A stretch of DNA of 64,000 bases, from assembly GCF_014696065.1 (NCBI RefSeq), contig NZ_JACJPL010000015.1, positions 248,001-312,000 of the forward strand, written 5' to 3'. The notes beneath the pieces were generated by a model that was not told the DNA's origin, did not search any database, and was given only the letters and a program-made list of their open reading frames with translations. This document shows positions 26,035 through 35,540 of this stretch, piece after piece; position 1 is the first letter of the stretch; each line of letters starts with the position of its first letter. Both the position numbers and the translations under genes were made by a program. The DNA comes from Leptolyngbya sp. FACHB-261 (GTDB lineage Bacteria; Cyanobacteriota; Cyanobacteriia; FACHB-261).

Positions 26035-28266
26035 TTAGCCTCGCGCAGAAGAGCGACGGCGACGACGGCGGGGAGGACCACCCGCAGCATCAACGTCATC
26101 AGCACTGTCCTCAGCAACGCTGGTATCAGTGCTGAATGCCAGCTCTGAGCTTTGCACCTCCTCGGTAGTTGTCTCGTCCCCTGGAGTTAGATCGCTAGCC
26201 GCACTTACTGGCACTCCACTCTGCACAGGACTTGCCTGCACAGGGCTTAGAGGACTCGGAGCAGCAATTGGTTCAGTCTCAGCTTCTTCACCTATAGGGG
26301 CTGAAATGTTAGAGGCTGGAATACTAGGTTGGGCGATCGGCTCGGGCTCCGACCTTGTAGTGACAGGGGGAACCAGAGGGCGAGGCGGTTCTCCAGGTAG
26401 GGCAACTGTCACAACTGCCGTGCGGGGGTTTTTGAGACCTGGAGGCGCTAAAACCACAGGCGAGATGCCCATGAGTGCGTAGAGGTCTTGCTCCTCTTCG
26501 GTCATCTCCACAGTGATTTGCTCAGGCGGCTCGGGTCGAGGCCGAGGGTCTTCCCGCCGCGCTTCGACTGGCTCAGGCTCGCGAGGCCGATCAATCCTTA
26601 GAGGTTCTGGTCTTGAAGTAGGAGTATCTGTTCGCGGTGGCTCGGGACGCTCCTCGACACCGCTGGGTGGCTCAGAACGTCCATTCTGCAAACTGGGAAT
26701 GCTAGGCGGCAGGCCATTCTCGCGGCTGCCATTCTCGCGAAAACCGTCACGACGACGACGACGACGACGGTTGCCATTAGCACCACGATCTGGATAGCCA
26801 GGCCCCCCACCCAGGTCCAGCTCTCGATCGTCGTTCTCCGACAGATCAAAATCTTCAGTTGGCTCAACCTGAGCCGGCTGGGTACGCGGTGGATTTTCTT
26901 GGGTAATCGGTCGGAAGTCACGGAACTCGCGATTCTCCCGAGGTTCGCGCTCGCGCGGCTCCCGTTCTCGGAAGGTGGGACGGGGAGAGGAGGAAACCAT
27001 GCGCTCTAGGCTCTCACCCTCACCGTTAAGGTCGCCCGGCAAATGCACCATGTAGCCTAAGCCAGCACAGGTATTACAAGGCCGACCAAACAATTCGTAA
27101 ATACTCTGGCCCTGCCGTTTCCGGGTCAGCTCAATCAGACCCAGCTCAGTCAGTTGAGCAATTTGCGGGCGAGACTTGTCAGCCTTGAGGGCTTTACTAA
27201 AGTGCTCCAGCACCTGCAACTGATCACGCCGCGCGTCCATGTCGATGAAATCGACGATAATCACGCCAGCGATATTGCGTAAGCGCAACTGACGAGCAAT
27301 TTCAGTAGCGGCTTCACAATTGGTCCACAGCACCGTCTCGCGGGAGGTCGCCGAGCGAGTAAAGGAGCCTGAGTTGACATCAATGACTGTGAGCGCCTCA
27401 GTCGGCTCAATGATGATGTAGCCACCCGAAGGCAAATCAACCCGAGGGCGCAGTGCCTCACGAATTGCTGCATTGACCCGGAAATATTCCAGAATCGGAG
27501 CGCGGTCACGGTGGTGATCGATGAAGACCCCAGTCGGCGGCTTACCAGCACTCCAGTTGGTTAAATACTGTTTAACTCGCTTCAACCCAGTGCTGGAATC
27601 AACCACAATGCGGTTGACATCGGCGCTGTAAACATCGCGCAACACCCGTTGAATGAAATCGTCATCCCGATTCAACAAGGCCGGAGCACGAGTAGTTGTG
27701 GCCTCCTGCTGAATCGTTTCCCAAGACTTCATCAGCGTATCGAGGTCTTCCATGATGGCCTCTTCGGTCATCTCCTCAGCCTCGGTGCGCACTAGCAGAC
27801 CCATGCCTGCCGGTTTAATCAAAATTGCTAAAGCTCTCAATCGATTGCGCTCGTTCTCGCTACGAATGCGCCGAGAGAGGTTTACACCTCGACCAAAGGG
27901 CATCAAGACTAGATAGCGACCCGGCAGTGTGATGTTGCCCGTCAGGCGAGGGCCTTTGTTGCCGGTCGGCTCCTTCATGATCTGCACCAGCACCTTCTGC
28001 TGGGGAGCCACTAGTTCAGTAATCGAAGCGGCTATTCGCTTGAGGCGCAGAGGACCCAAATCGGACACGTGGATGAAGCCATTGCGCTCCGAATCACCAA
28101 TATTGACAAAGGCCGCGTCGATGCTGGGCAAAACATTCTCGACCACGCCCAGATACACATCGCCAACTTGATGCGAACCCTTGGCAACGATCAGCTCCTG
28201 GATTTGGTCTTCTGAGAAGACGGCAGCCGTTCGGTGTTGCTCCGCAATGATAATTTGCTTGGACAT
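26035..28266 (-). CDS. rne: Ribonuclease E
   Basis: Endoribonuclease that starts mRNA decay and processes RNA. The 743-aa protein has an S1 RNA-binding domain (about 30-115), the DNase I-like catalytic core with Asp296 (VIDVNSG) and Asp339 (IIVDFIDM), and the zinc link CNTC (397-400). A disordered Arg/Pro/Glu-rich tail follows, with an RRRRRR block in its middle. It ends RRRRRRSSARG: the motif RRRRRRSSA near the C terminus of cyanobacterial RNase E is known to bind polynucleotide phosphorylase, so the decay complex should form. The ATG is preceded by GAGGAAATTGA. A 344-nt gene-free leader region lies upstream, in line with feedback control through the rne 5' UTR known in other bacteria. Confidence 0.97.
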   Translation of the reverse strand: MSKQIIIAEQHRTAAVFSEDQIQELIVAKGSHQVGDVYLGVVENVLPSIDAAFVNIGDSERNGFIHVSDLGPLRLKRIAASITELVAPQQKVLVQIMKEPTGNKGPRLTGNITLPGRYLVLMPFGRGVNLSRRIRSENERNRLRALAILIKPAGMGLLVRTEAEEMTEEAIMEDLDTLMKSWETIQQEATTTRAPALLNRDDDFIQRVLRDVYSADVNRIVVDSSTGLKRVKQYLTNWSAGKPPTGVFIDHHRDRAPILEYFRVNAAIREALRPRVDLPSGGYIIIEPTEALTVIDVNSGSFTRSATSRETVLWTNCEAATEIARQLRLRNIAGVIIVDFIDMDARRDQLQVLEHFSKALKADKSRPQIAQLTELGLIELTRKRQGQSIYELFGRPCNTCAGLGYMVHLPGDLNGEGESLERMVSSSPRPTFREREPREREPRENREFRDFRPITQENPPRTQPAQVEPTEDFDLSENDDRELDLGGGPGYPDRGANGNRRRRRRRDGFRENGSRENGLPPSIPSLQNGRSEPPSGVEERPEPPRTDTPTSRPEPLRIDRPREPEPVEARREDPRPRPEPPEQITVEMTEEEQDLYALMGISPVVLAPPGLKNPRTAVVTVALPGEPPRPLVPPVTTRSEPEPIAQPSIPASNISAPIGEEAETEPIAAPSPLSPVQASPVQSGVPVSAASDLTPGDETTTEEVQSSELAFSTDTSVAEDSADDVDAAGGPPRRRRRRSSARG

Positions 28267-28610
28267 TCAATTTCCTCAAAAGTGAGAAGCACAGAGCACC
28301 TAGGTCTGCTGCTCTGGAAAACGTGAAATTGCCATCGGAATGAGTGATGTAAAAAGCACCAAACCCCAGGCTAAGCTAATGGTCTGACAAGCGACGAGAA
28401 GATCCCTAAACTGCTAAAATCCCGGCACACGCGTCGGGTCAGGGTCATAAAAGTCAAATTGGGAGAAGGCTCTGGCAGAAGTCACCCGTATCGCACTTTG
28501 AGCTTGCGGACGGCTATCCGCAAACAGTCTGGGGATCTGCATCCGCCAACTCACACTGTGGCGACTCAGGCAGCTTCCTATAGTTCAGCATTATAACGTG
28601 TGAACGCAAG
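28267..28610 (-). promoter_or_regulatory. Long leader / promoter region of rne
   Basis: 344 bp without a believable ORF between the ctpA 3' end and the rne start. It should hold the rne promoter and a long 5' UTR. Several G/C-rich inverted segments are present (for example around 28503-28525, GCGGACGGCTATCCGCAAAC). Autoregulation by RNase E cleavage of its own leader is an inference from other bacteria and cyanobacteria. Confidence 0.4.
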
Positions 28611-29867
28611 CTAGCCAGACACAGCTAGTGTTGCATTGCTTAACAGGTTGATAGCCGCCTGGTACTGCGGATCCTGAGCCGTTGCAATCTGGTCGCGCTT
28701 CAAACTGGGAGCCTCAACGACGACATCTGGGGTAATGCCTAGCTTATTGATGTCGTGATGGCTGGGAGTCTGATATTTGGCAACAGTAACTGCCAATCCA
28801 GAGCCATCACTCAGGTCAAACAAGGACTGAATCAAACCTTTGCCAAAGGTCTGGGTGCCGACCAGCTTGGCCCGTCCGTTGTCTTGCAGAGCAGCGGCGA
28901 GAATTTCGCTAGCACTGGCTGTACCGCCATTGACCAGGACAACTAACGGTTCCTGGGCCAGGGCAGAACCTCGGGCCTCCAGGCTATCTTGGACGCCTTC
29001 CCGATTGACTGTGTAAACGATAGCGCCTTGATCTAGCCAAAGCCGAGCAATCTCGACTCCCGCTTGCAACAGACCGCCAGGGTTGCCTCGCAGGTCAAGG
29101 ATGTAGCGCGTGGCACCCTGGCTTTTGAGGGTTTGAACAGCTTGTGCCATCTCAGACACCGCATTGCCATTGAATTGACTGAGCCGAATGTAACCAATGG
29201 CGCTCTGGTCGGGCACTTGGCGCAGTTCGGCGTGAACTGGGTTGAGTTCAATCCGGTCGCGAACCAGGAGCACCTCAAAGCTAGACTGACCCTCGCGGCC
29301 CACCGTGAGCCGGACCTGACTGCCAATGGTCCCCCGCATCCGCTCTGCAGCCTCATCAAGAGCCATGTCTGTGGTCGGAACGCCATCAATCGCCAGAATT
29401 TTGTCTAGTGGCCGCAATTCGGCTCGATCGGCGGGTGAACCTTCAATCGGCGAAATCACGGTAAGCGCACCAGTTTCAGGCTCCAAGGCGATCTGAAGTC
29501 CGACACCAGTCAGCTCCCCACGAGTGCTAGTGCGCAGGCTGAGGTACTGCTCTGGACGTAGGAAACGCGTGAACGGGTCACCTAGAGGTTCCAACATTGA
29601 CTCGATCGCACTGTAGGTCGCTTTGCGGTCTTTGAGCCCACCTCGTAAGGCTTTCTGACGCAGGGATGACCAGTTCTGGCCATTGAAGCTGGCATCCACA
29701 TAGGTGCGATTAACAATTCTCCAAACTTCGTTCAGCAGTTGCTGATCTTCGTTCAGCGTGACGCGGGCGGCAACTGGTAGGCTCCAGAACCCTTGAATCA
29801 GTAGGAGGAGAACTATACCCCAAAGCCACCGTTTCAGCCATCCTGTAACCGATAACCAGTTGTGCAT
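28611..29867 (-). CDS. ctpA: Carboxyl-terminal processing protease CtpA (family S41)
   Basis: Serine/lysine-dyad protease that trims the C-terminal extension of the photosystem II D1 precursor in the lumen or periplasm. From the ATG at 29867 it is 418 aa: a signal peptide or anchor (WLKRWLWGIVLLLLIQGFWSLPVAA), a PDZ domain (GVGLQIALEPETGALTVISPIEGSPADRAEL), then the catalytic part with DLRGNPGG, the Ser in VNGGTASASEIL and the Lys in TFGKGLIQ. The frame is open to 29957, but the extra residues would precede a good signal peptide. It is divergent from petB, an arrangement conserved in cyanobacteria. Three CtpA-like paralogs are common, so the D1 substrate is probable but not certain. Confidence 0.92.
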   Translation of the reverse strand: MHNWLSVTGWLKRWLWGIVLLLLIQGFWSLPVAARVTLNEDQQLLNEVWRIVNRTYVDASFNGQNWSSLRQKALRGGLKDRKATYSAIESMLEPLGDPFTRFLRPEQYLSLRTSTRGELTGVGLQIALEPETGALTVISPIEGSPADRAELRPLDKILAIDGVPTTDMALDEAAERMRGTIGSQVRLTVGREGQSSFEVLLVRDRIELNPVHAELRQVPDQSAIGYIRLSQFNGNAVSEMAQAVQTLKSQGATRYILDLRGNPGGLLQAGVEIARLWLDQGAIVYTVNREGVQDSLEARGSALAQEPLVVLVNGGTASASEILAAALQDNGRAKLVGTQTFGKGLIQSLFDLSDGSGLAVTVAKYQTPSHHDINKLGITPDVVVEAPSLKRDQIATAQDPQYQAAINLLSNATLAVSG

Positions 29868-30034
29868 TGCTACGCAGTCAAGAATTTTCAAAGAAGCGGA
29901 ATAGAGGCTCAAAAGCAAGAGGGAAGCGGTCGAGTAGACTGGAATTGAGCGAGGCATCCAGGGAAGGAAATCCCCGTGGTGCCTATGTTACATTTTTCAT
30001 GAAGAGCAATTCATAATCCAGGATCACTAGCTCT

Positions 30035-30682
30035 ATGGCCAAAGTTTACGACTGGTTCGAGGAAAGGCTCGAAATCCAGGCGCTAGCGGAAGACGTCACT
30101 AGCAAGTATGTTCCTCCCCACGTCAATATTTTCTATTGCCTCGGTGGTATTACACTGACCTGCTTCCTGATCCAGTTTGCCACCGGCTTTGCAATGACCT
30201 TCTACTACAAGCCCACTGTGGCTGAAGCCTTCACCTCGGTGCAGTCTTTGATGACCGAAGTGAACTACGGCTGGCTAATCCGCTCCGTCCACCGCTGGTC
30301 CGCCAGCATGATGGTGCTGATGATGATCCTGCACACCTTCCGGGTTTACCTAACCGGCGGTTTCAAAAAGCCCCGCGAACTCACCTGGGTAACGGGTGTG
30401 ATCCTGGCAGTTCTCACCGTATCCTTTGGTGTGACTGGCTACTCCCTCCCTTGGGACCAGGTGGGATACTGGGCCGTTAAAATCGTCTCTGGCGTGCCTG
30501 AGGCCATCCCTGTAGTCGGTGTTCTCATCTCCGACCTGCTGCGCGGCGGTTCTAGCGTAGGTCAAGCAACGTTGACTCGCTACTACAGCGCACACACCTT
30601 TGTCTTGCCCTGGCTGATTGCAGTGTTCATGCTGCTGCACTTCCTGATGATCCGTAAGCAAGGCATCTCTGGTCCCTTGTAA
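30035..30682 (+). CDS. petB: Cytochrome b6
   Basis: Heme-carrying core subunit of the cytochrome b6f complex in the thylakoid membrane, passing electrons between plastoquinone and plastocyanin or cytochrome c6. It is exactly 215 aa, as usual. The ligands of the two b hemes are H86, H100, H187 and H202, and Cys35 covalently holds heme ci. The four membrane helices are intact. It is followed 35 bp later by petD, with which it forms an operon ending in a strong terminator. Confidence 0.99.
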   Translation: MAKVYDWFEERLEIQALAEDVTSKYVPPHVNIFYCLGGITLTCFLIQFATGFAMTFYYKPTVAEAFTSVQSLMTEVNYGWLIRSVHRWSASMMVLMMILHTFRVYLTGGFKKPRELTWVTGVILAVLTVSFGVTGYSLPWDQVGYWAVKIVSGVPEAIPVVGVLISDLLRGGSSVGQATLTRYYSAHTFVLPWLIAVFMLLHFLMIRKQGISGPL

Positions 30683-30717
30683 TCTCTAAACTTGAAAAAG
30701 GAGAACACCCGAGCACT

Positions 30718-31203
30718 ATGGCAAAAGTTGAAAAGAAGCCGGACCTGAGCGACCCGATTCTACGCGCCAAGCTTGCCAAGGGCATGGGCCACAACTACTA
30801 CGGTGAGCCTGCCTGGCCCAATGACTTGCTCTACATCTTCCCGGTGGTGATGCTAGGAGCGCTTGCCTGCATCGTTGGCCTCTCGGTCCTCGACCCTGCA
30901 ATGATCGGTGAGCCCGCTGATCCCTTCGCTACCCCTCTCGAAATTCTGCCGGAATGGTATCTCTACCCGGTGTTCCAGATCCTACGCACGGTGCCCAACA
31001 AGCTGCTGGGAGTTGTGCTCATGGGTTCTGTACCTCTGGGTCTGATCCTGGTGCCCTTCATCGAGAACGTCAACAAGTTCCAGAACCCTCTACGTCGGCC
31101 TGTAGCAACCACAATGTTTCTGATCGGAACGCTGGTTACGCTGTGGCTGGGTGTGGGTGCGACCTTCCCCATCGACAAGTCTCTGACCCTGGGCTTGTTC
31201 TAA
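30718..31203 (+). CDS. petD: Cytochrome b6f complex subunit IV
   Basis: A 161-aa three-helix subunit that completes the quinol-oxidation site next to cytochrome b6. The diagnostic PEWY motif lies in [17 protein letters not shown], and the membrane helices follow. The start has an AAGGAG ribosome binding site about 13 bp upstream. It is the last gene of petBD, with a 14-bp-stem terminator 28 bp after the stop. Confidence 0.99.
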   Translation: MAKVEKKPDLSDPILRAKLAKGMGHNYYGEPAWPNDLLYIFPVVMLGALACIVGLSVLDPAMIGEPADPFATPLEILPEWYLYPVFQILRTVPNKLLGVVLMGSVPLGLILVPFIENVNKFQNPLRRPVATTMFLIGTLVTLWLGVGATFPIDKSLTLGLF

Positions 31204-31231
31204 AGCTCCCGGTCCGAAACTTGCCTCATTT

Positions 31232-31262
31232 CTGACGCTCGGTTTAAGAAACCGGGCGTCAG
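31232..31262 (+). terminator. Rho-independent-type terminator of petBD
   Basis: A 14-bp stem with one wobble pair (CTGACGCTCGGTTT with AAACCGGGCGTCAG), a 3-nt loop and a T-rich tail (TCTCGTTTATTT). It separates petBD from the copper ATPase gene. Confidence 0.85.
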
Positions 31263-31322
31263 TCTCGTTTATTTGAGATCTTCGCTAGGCTTAAATAGTT
31301 TTCTGTCGCCAGGACCACTACT

Positions 31323-33674
31323 GTGCAATTGACGTCTAAAGCGCCTGAGAAAGCTACGCTGCCGAGCACACCAGAGACGCTAACCCTGGAGGTTAGTGGC
31401 ATGAAATGTGCAGGCTGTGTTCGTGCCGTAGAGCAACACCTGAGCGCCAATACAGGCGTGCTTAGTGCCAACGTCAACCTGGCAACAGAGCTGGCGACCG
31501 TAACGCACAAGGCTGGAGCCGTTCAACCGCAGCAACTGCTGGAGTCCCTTGAAGAACTAGGCTTTACAGGACGCCTGCGTTCCTGGAGTGAGCAGGCCAA
31601 TGCGCCTGCTAGCGTAACGCTTGTTGAGTCTCCCGGCGAGGGACCTGCGATTGGCATTGCCGCCGCGCTGGTTTTGCTAGCCGGTCTAGGTCACCTGGGC
31701 AAGATGGGTCTGCCCGACGTGCCTCTGCTCAGCAATATGTGGGTGCATTGGCTATTGGCGACGCTAGCCCTAGTTGGACCGGGACGTGAGATTTTCATCA
31801 ACGGGGCTCGCAGCCTGTGGCACAACGCCCCGAACATGAACACCCTGGTGGCTTTGGGTACAGGCTCTGCTTATTGGGCGAGCACCGTTGCCTTGCTATT
31901 TCCCCGGCTCGATTGGGAGTGCTTCTTTGAGGAGCCCGTGATGCTGCTGGGCTTTATCTTACTGGGACGCACCTTGGAAGCACGGGCCCGAGGGAAAGCC
32001 TCAGCCGCAATCAAGGCTCTGCTCAACCTACAACCGCCAACAGCGCAGGTTTTGAGCTCGGCATCGGGCGCGGACCCACAGGAACGCCCCATAGAACAGG
32101 TGAGCCCTGGTGACTACTTGCGGGTATTGCCAGGCGAGAAGATTCCAGTGGATGGCCTAGTCATTGCTGGTGAGTCTACGGTTGATGAGTCTATGCTGAC
32201 CGGCGAGCCCTTACCTGTCACCAAACGGGACGGCGACACAGTCACAGGCGCATCGCTCAATCAAACGGGTATGTTGACGCTCCAGGCTACCCGTACGGGT
32301 CAAGATACGACTTTGGCCCAGATTGTGGCTTTAGTGGAGCAAGCCCAGAGCAGCAAGTCTAAGGCGCAGCAACTAGCCGACCAGGTGGCGGGCTATTTCA
32401 CCTACGGAGTTATGGCGCTGGCAACCTTGACCTTTAGCTTCTGGTTCTTGCTGGGTAGTCGTATTTGGCCACCGATGGGGGCTATGGCTACTCTGCCTGC
32501 CCATGCGATGCACGATCACCTCATGCAGAGCGTGGCGACAACATCGCCTCTATTGTTCAGCCTCAAGATCGCTATTGCCATCCTCTCGATCGCCTGCCCT
32601 TGCGCTTTAGGCCTGGCAACCCCTACAGCGATCATTGTCGGTATGGGCATTGGCGCTGAGCGTGGCATCTTGATTCGGGGCAGTGAGGCTTTAGAGCGTA
32701 TTCACCGTCTGACTACCGTCGTTTTCGATAAGACCGGAACGCTGACTCAGGGGCAAGCCGTAGTCACCGATGTGTTGGGCCAGGACAATGAGCAGACTAT
32801 CTTGCGTTGGGCAGCAGCGGTTGAGCAGGGAACGACTCATCCTCTAGCCCGAGCGATTGTGCGCTACGCCGCTCAGCAGCAGATTGAGCTGCCCACGGTT
32901 GAGCAATTTCAGGTAGCGCCAGGGGGCGTACAAGCTCTAGTGGAAGGCCAAAGCGTGTCTCTAGGCAATTTGGCTTGGCTAGAACAGCATCAAATCTGTG
33001 TGGGCCAGGCTTGGCAGGAACAAGCTACTACACTGGCTCAAGCTGGCAAAACCCCGATTTATCTAGCGGTGGCAGGTCAGTTTCTGGGGTTAATCGCGGT
33101 CTTTGACTCCTTGAAGCCAGAAGCAAAAGCGGTGGTTGAGCAGTTGCAGTGCTCCGGCTTGCAGGTTCGGATCTTGACTGGCGACCGGCTAGAAACAGCC
33201 CTAGCTATCGCTCAACAATTAGGGATTTCGCCGTCGCAGGTCAACGCTGAAGTTCGTCCAGCTGACAAAGCTGAAGTCATTCGGGAACTGCAACAGCAAG
33301 GTGAGCGCGTCGCGATGGTCGGTGATGGCATCAACGACGCCCCAGCCTTGGCACAAGCCGATGCGGGTATCGCCCTGGGTTCTGGCACGGATGTAGCCGT
33401 GGAAACAGGCCAGATTGTCCTGATGCGTGACGATCTGCGTGACGTGATTCGAGCTCTGCATCTGAGCCAAGCCACCTTCGACAAAATCCGTGCCAACCTG
33501 TTCTGGGCCTTTGGCTACAACCTGCTCAGCATTCCGGTCGCGGCGGGCGTGCTCTACCCGGCTTTTGGTGTGCTGCTCAGTCCCTCCGTGGCTGGTCTGT
33601 TGATGGCCTTCAGCTCAGTCAGTGTGGTTACGAGCTCACTGCTGCTGCGCCGGACGCAGCTGGATGGCATTTGA
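31323..33674 (+). CDS. ctaA: Cu(I)-transporting P1B-type ATPase (CtaA/PacS type)
   Basis: Copper pump of 783 aa. It has an N-terminal metal-binding domain with MKCAGC (Cys29, Cys32), the TGEP actuator motif (293-296), CPC in membrane helix 6 (425-427), the phosphorylated DKTGT (469-473) and [12 protein letters not shown] in FGYNLLSIP and [12 protein letters not shown] complete the Cu(I) ligand set of the P1B-1 group. Cyanobacteria have two such pumps, CtaA (plasma membrane) and PacS (thylakoid), that together supply plastocyanin. The length and the His-containing loop HAMHDHLM before CPC favour CtaA, but PacS cannot be excluded. It starts at GTG. It lies behind petBD but after a strong terminator, so it is likely transcribed separately. 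Confidence 0.9.
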   Translation: MQLTSKAPEKATLPSTPETLTLEVSGMKCAGCVRAVEQHLSANTGVLSANVNLATELATVTHKAGAVQPQQLLESLEELGFTGRLRSWSEQANAPASVTLVESPGEGPAIGIAAALVLLAGLGHLGKMGLPDVPLLSNMWVHWLLATLALVGPGREIFINGARSLWHNAPNMNTLVALGTGSAYWASTVALLFPRLDWECFFEEPVMLLGFILLGRTLEARARGKASAAIKALLNLQPPTAQVLSSASGADPQERPIEQVSPGDYLRVLPGEKIPVDGLVIAGESTVDESMLTGEPLPVTKRDGDTVTGASLNQTGMLTLQATRTGQDTTLAQIVALVEQAQSSKSKAQQLADQVAGYFTYGVMALATLTFSFWFLLGSRIWPPMGAMATLPAHAMHDHLMQSVATTSPLLFSLKIAIAILSIACPCALGLATPTAIIVGMGIGAERGILIRGSEALERIHRLTTVVFDKTGTLTQGQAVVTDVLGQDNEQTILRWAAAVEQGTTHPLARAIVRYAAQQQIELPTVEQFQVAPGGVQALVEGQSVSLGNLAWLEQHQICVGQAWQEQATTLAQAGKTPIYLAVAGQFLGLIAVFDSLKPEAKAVVEQLQCSGLQVRILTGDRLETALAIAQQLGISPSQVNAEVRPADKAEVIRELQQQGERVAMVGDGINDAPALAQADAGIALGSGTDVAVETGQIVLMRDDLRDVIRALHLSQATFDKIRANLFWAFGYNLLSIPVAAGVLYPAFGVLLSPSVAGLLMAFSSVSVVTSSLLLRRTQLDGI

Positions 33675-33711
33675 AGGGACGCAGGGACAGCGGAGTTAGC
33701 CCTAGACAGCT

Positions 33712-33981
33712 CTAGCCTTGCTCAGAGTCGGGCCTGGGCGGCCGCTCAGCATCCAACAGGTTTTTCTTGGAAAGCTTTAGGCCCTTCCATAGCGCCTGAA
33801 TTTGGGTGTAGGCATCCTCTGCTGAGAGCTTGCCCCCAGTTTCTAGAGCGCAGATCAGACTGACCCTTTGGGCGAATTCCTGAAGGTTGGCGTTGAAGGC
33901 GAGTTGCTCTGGAGTAAATTCGCCATAGTAGCGACTACGAGGCGTTATGAAGCGGTCCTTATCGGAGTTGGTCACAGTCAA
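33712..33981 (-). CDS. Small conserved cyanobacterial protein of unknown function
   Basis: An 89-aa soluble protein of a type I know only from cyanobacteria. The conserved-looking core is FITPRSRYYGEFTPEQLAFNANLQEFAQRVSLICALETGGKLSAE, followed by AYTQIQALWKGLKLSKKNLL. It is predicted helical with no membrane segment or cysteine motif. It is convergent with the copper ATPase gene (37 bp between stops). No function is assigned. Confidence 0.75.
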   Translation of the reverse strand: MTVTNSDKDRFITPRSRYYGEFTPEQLAFNANLQEFAQRVSLICALETGGKLSAEDAYTQIQALWKGLKLSKKNLLDAERPPRPDSEQG

Positions 33982-34455
33982 ACTTTCGCACCTCTACCTC
34001 TAATAAATAAATCGTTCCCCGTAGCTAGCAAGCAATGGTTAGCGATACAAACTCAATTAACTCACTGAGTTGGGTGATTCGTTGAGTTGGCAGGGAAGGT
34101 TGGAAGCTGGGAGCTTATTGACTGGAAAGCACCAACTCAAGAGCAGGATAGTTTAAGGAGTAGGCAGTCTAAGGTTGTTGCTTGGACCTAGCCTCTTAAG
34201 TAGGGGGTTCATAGCAGATTAAGAGGCATCACGATTAGGTGACTATGCTTGGCCTTGGCGATAAGCAACGGTTACCTACAACACAATTGCAAGGCCAAAC
34301 ATTTGAAAGCTAAACAAGCTAAAGTAGTCCCTCAAAAAATTTCAGAGGGACTAAGCACAGATAAATTTGGCCAAGACAGTCTTGGCAGCAGGGGCCATTG
34401 GAAAACTGGTTAAGCAGTCACTCCAGCAGGAGCGCTATTGCGACCAGCAGACTCC
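33982..34455. other. Gene-free region with two hairpin-forming sequences
   Basis: 474 bp between the small conserved gene and the ssb 3' end. Two inverted repeats stand out: AGTCCCTC/GAGGGACT at 34326-34352 (11-nt loop) and the perfect 17-bp palindrome at 34370-34386. No ORF is convincing. Promoters for the 33981 gene must lie in the left part. Confidence 0.5.
34370..34386. promoter_or_regulatory. Perfect palindrome GCCAAGACAGTCTTGGC
   Basis: 8-bp arms around one base. It lies 70 bp downstream of the ssb stop codon and lacks a T-run, so it looks more like a protein-binding site or processing hairpin than a terminator. It does not match the cyanobacterial LexA box. Confidence 0.3.
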
Positions 34456-34968
34456 TTAGAACGGAATATCATCCAGATCAGGTTCGATTGGAGGTGGAGG
34501 CGCCACCTTAGTACGCCGGACCGCAGCGGGTTGCGCCTTAGGAGCTGGAGTTTCCAGCTCAGGCGCTGGAGTGTAACCTGGAGTGCTGCGGGAGGCCGGA
34601 GCCCGATTGGTCTCGGTGCGTGTAGAAGGTGTAGGTGTGCTAGCGCTGCTATTTAGGACCTCACCCTGGCCGCCAAGGGCAAAGATGCGTTGCGCGGTGA
34701 GTTCAGCCCGCTTCTCCTTGAAGCCCTCGCGCTCGACCGTGTTCATGCCCAGCCGTCCTTCGATCAAGAGCCGGTCGCCCTTGTGATACTTCTCCACAAC
34801 TTCCTGAGCCAAATTGCCCCAGCCCACAACACGCACCCGTGAGACTGGGTCATCCGGACGCAAGCCAGCAAACTCCACACTGAAAGTCGCAATGGGAGTT
34901 TGATTGTCAGGGGTATAGCGTAGTTCCGGATCGCTCAGGACTTCCGCCAGCAATACACAGTGGTTCAT
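34456..34968 (-). CDS. ssb: Single-stranded DNA-binding protein
   Basis: A 170-aa protein from the ATG at 34968. The N-terminal OB fold (residues about 1-105) begins MNHCVLLAEVLSDPELRYTPDNQTPIATF and contains VVGWGNLAQEVVEKYHKGDRLLIEGRL. A Pro/Thr-rich disordered linker follows. The acidic tip DLDDIPF at the end recruits repair and replication partners. The N terminus is less typical than the main cyanobacterial Ssb, so this may be a paralog related to cyanobacterial Ssb-like proteins. It is preceded by GAGAGGACG. Confidence 0.9.
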   Translation of the reverse strand: MNHCVLLAEVLSDPELRYTPDNQTPIATFSVEFAGLRPDDPVSRVRVVGWGNLAQEVVEKYHKGDRLLIEGRLGMNTVEREGFKEKRAELTAQRIFALGGQGEVLNSSASTPTPSTRTETNRAPASRSTPGYTPAPELETPAPKAQPAAVRRTKVAPPPPIEPDLDDIPF

Positions 34969-35099
34969 CGGGTAACGTCCTCTCCCAAGCAAGTCACCAT
35001 CAGTTTAGCTATGAGTCTCAGCTACAGATCGAGTCAGTCAATCTCTCGGCTCCACCTAACTGGAGTGAGTGAGTAGCTGAGTAGTACACATGATCTATT

Positions 35100-35540
35100 T
35101 TAGCTATTTGGAACTGGAATCGGCGAGATCAGAAACTCACAGCTGACATCTACAAGAAAATGTCCTGCCAGGGCAGTGCGGCCCAGAATCATCCGATGGC
35201 TCATAGCACTGCGATCACTGAGGGTGAGGGGCATGACAATACATTCTCCGCCCAGACAGAGGAGCGTTTCGATCACGCGGCGCTTCTGCCGAACCCCACC
35301 TGTATTTTTGACCCAAGTGTAGCGGCTCACCCAGGCCCGAGCGATTAGCGTAGGGGCATCATGGCTGGCTAGGGGCACAGTGAGCTCAATGTATTCACGG
35401 CCTCCGACATCGTGGTCGAGTACGGTTACGGCGGAGACATGGAGCGATGAAGATTGAGCCCCTGTGTCAATTTTGGCTTTGAGCTGATAGATCCCTAATT
35501 CCGGTAGATCAACATACTCCCGCCAGCCCAAGGTTTTCAT
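35100..35540 (-). CDS. Retropepsin-like zinc protease family protein (RimK-associated type)
   Basis: A 146-aa protein of the bacterial retropepsin-like family annotated as ATP-dependent zinc protease and often found next to RimK ligases. The hallmark KAKIDTGAQSSSLH (22-35) holds the catalytic-type Asp-Thr-Gly, and SDRSAMSHRMILGRTAL is the second conserved block. No rimK is adjacent. Its ATG overlaps the TGA of cbiG-cobJ (ATGA at 35537-35540), so the two are translated together. The reason for coupling with corrin synthesis is unclear. Confidence 0.85.
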   Translation of the reverse strand: MKTLGWREYVDLPELGIYQLKAKIDTGAQSSSLHVSAVTVLDHDVGGREYIELTVPLASHDAPTLIARAWVSRYTWVKNTGGVRQKRRVIETLLCLGGECIVMPLTLSDRSAMSHRMILGRTALAGHFLVDVSCEFLISPIPVPNS

